A stretch of 6,298 bases of DNA from a bacterium (Candidatus Gribaldobacteria) CG_4_10_14_0_8_um_filter_33_9 (lineage in GTDB: Bacteria > Patescibacteriota > Minisyncoccia > Minisyncoccales > CG1-02-41-26). Position 1 is the stretch's first letter. Each line of letters opens with the position of its first letter. Below the pieces are notes generated by a model. That model did not search any database. It saw only the letters and a list, made by a program, of their open reading frames with translations, and had not been told where the DNA came from. Location of the stretch: contig PFMI01000021.1 of the NCBI GenBank assembly GCA_002785165.1, forward strand, positions 1 to 6,298. Reading direction: 5' to 3'. Shown here piece after piece: positions 6,233-6,298 of this stretch. A program made the translations under genes and the position numbers.

Positions 6233-6241
6233 TGGTACAAT
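6233..6241 (+). promoter_or_regulatory. extended -10 promoter of the HAD-like gene
   Basis: TGGTACAAT, identical to the element before the ArsR-like gene, ends 15 nt before ATG 6257. The predicted leader is under about 10 nt and carries no Shine-Dalgarno sequence. It implies that the HAD gene is transcribed separately from the stomatin-like gene. Confidence 0.55.
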
Positions 6242-6256
6242 AAAAATACGAGTTAT

Positions 6257-6298
6257 ATGTCTCAAAAAATTATCATTTTTGATTTTGATGGGGTGATT
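6257..6298 (+). CDS. HAD-family hydrolase, N-terminus only (cut by window end)
   Basis: The first 14 codons read MSQKIIIFDFDGVI. A short hydrophobic strand followed by D-x-D-G-V is motif I of the haloacid dehalogenase superfamily; D9 would be the nucleophile and D11 the acid/base. Most such proteins are phosphatases (phosphoglycolate phosphatase or beta-phosphoglucomutase-like). The substrate class cannot be told from this fragment. It has its own promoter 15 nt upstream. Confidence 0.8.
   Translation, partial: MSQKIIIFDFDGVI

Noticed and set aside
5446..6240. Several minus-strand reading frames across the stomatin-like gene
   Set aside because: They are shadows of a strongly supported plus-strand gene and show no domain pattern.

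Overview
The window looks like a piece of a small, low-GC bacterial genome, most likely from the Candidate Phyla Radiation (Patescibacteria, Parcubacteria-like). This is inferred from short intergenic spaces, strong AT bias in the left part, extended -10 promoters placed almost on top of start codons, few Shine-Dalgarno sites, and a short ArsR-type winged-helix protein of a style common in that group. TGA acts as a normal stop (689-691), so the UGA-to-Gly recoded lineages are unlikely. The lineage call is inference; no rRNA or other marker gene is present.

Left part (about 1-4815): a co-directional, very AT-rich defence cassette. A near-leaderless extended -10 promoter (102-110) precedes a Panacea/DUF4065-like antitoxin (122-691). 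It overlaps by 14 nt a probable RelE-like toxin (678-1112). After 20 nt comes a 1060-residue single-chain restriction-modification enzyme (1133-4315) with an N-terminal PD-(D/E)XK nuclease and a gamma-class N6-adenine methyltransferase. Four bases later starts a small helical HEPN-like protein with an Rx4H motif (4320-4814). The spacing suggests one transcript. A strong terminator-like hairpin (809-836) sits inside the toxin gene and could throttle the toxin and everything downstream.

Middle part (about 4815-5431): a repeat-rich junction around an ArsR-family regulator gene (5053-5319). A perfect 30-bp direct repeat containing the palindrome ATTCGTACGAAT lies on both sides of the gene. One copy covers the -35 area of the regulator's promoter and the other overlaps its stop codon, upstream of the next gene. 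A second direct-repeat pair (4850-4885 and 5388-5424) lies outside the first. A long imperfect inverted repeat (4896-4994) fills the space on the left.

Right part (5432-6298): less AT-rich, probably core genome. It holds a complete SPFH/stomatin-like (slipin) membrane protein gene (5432-6223) and the first 14 codons of a HAD-family hydrolase gene (from 6257) behind its own extended -10 promoter.

The most plausible story is a horizontally acquired defence island (toxin-antitoxin + Type IIG restriction-modification + HEPN effector) next to a repeat-marked regulatory region. No CRISPR array, tRNA, rRNA, transposase or integrase was seen.
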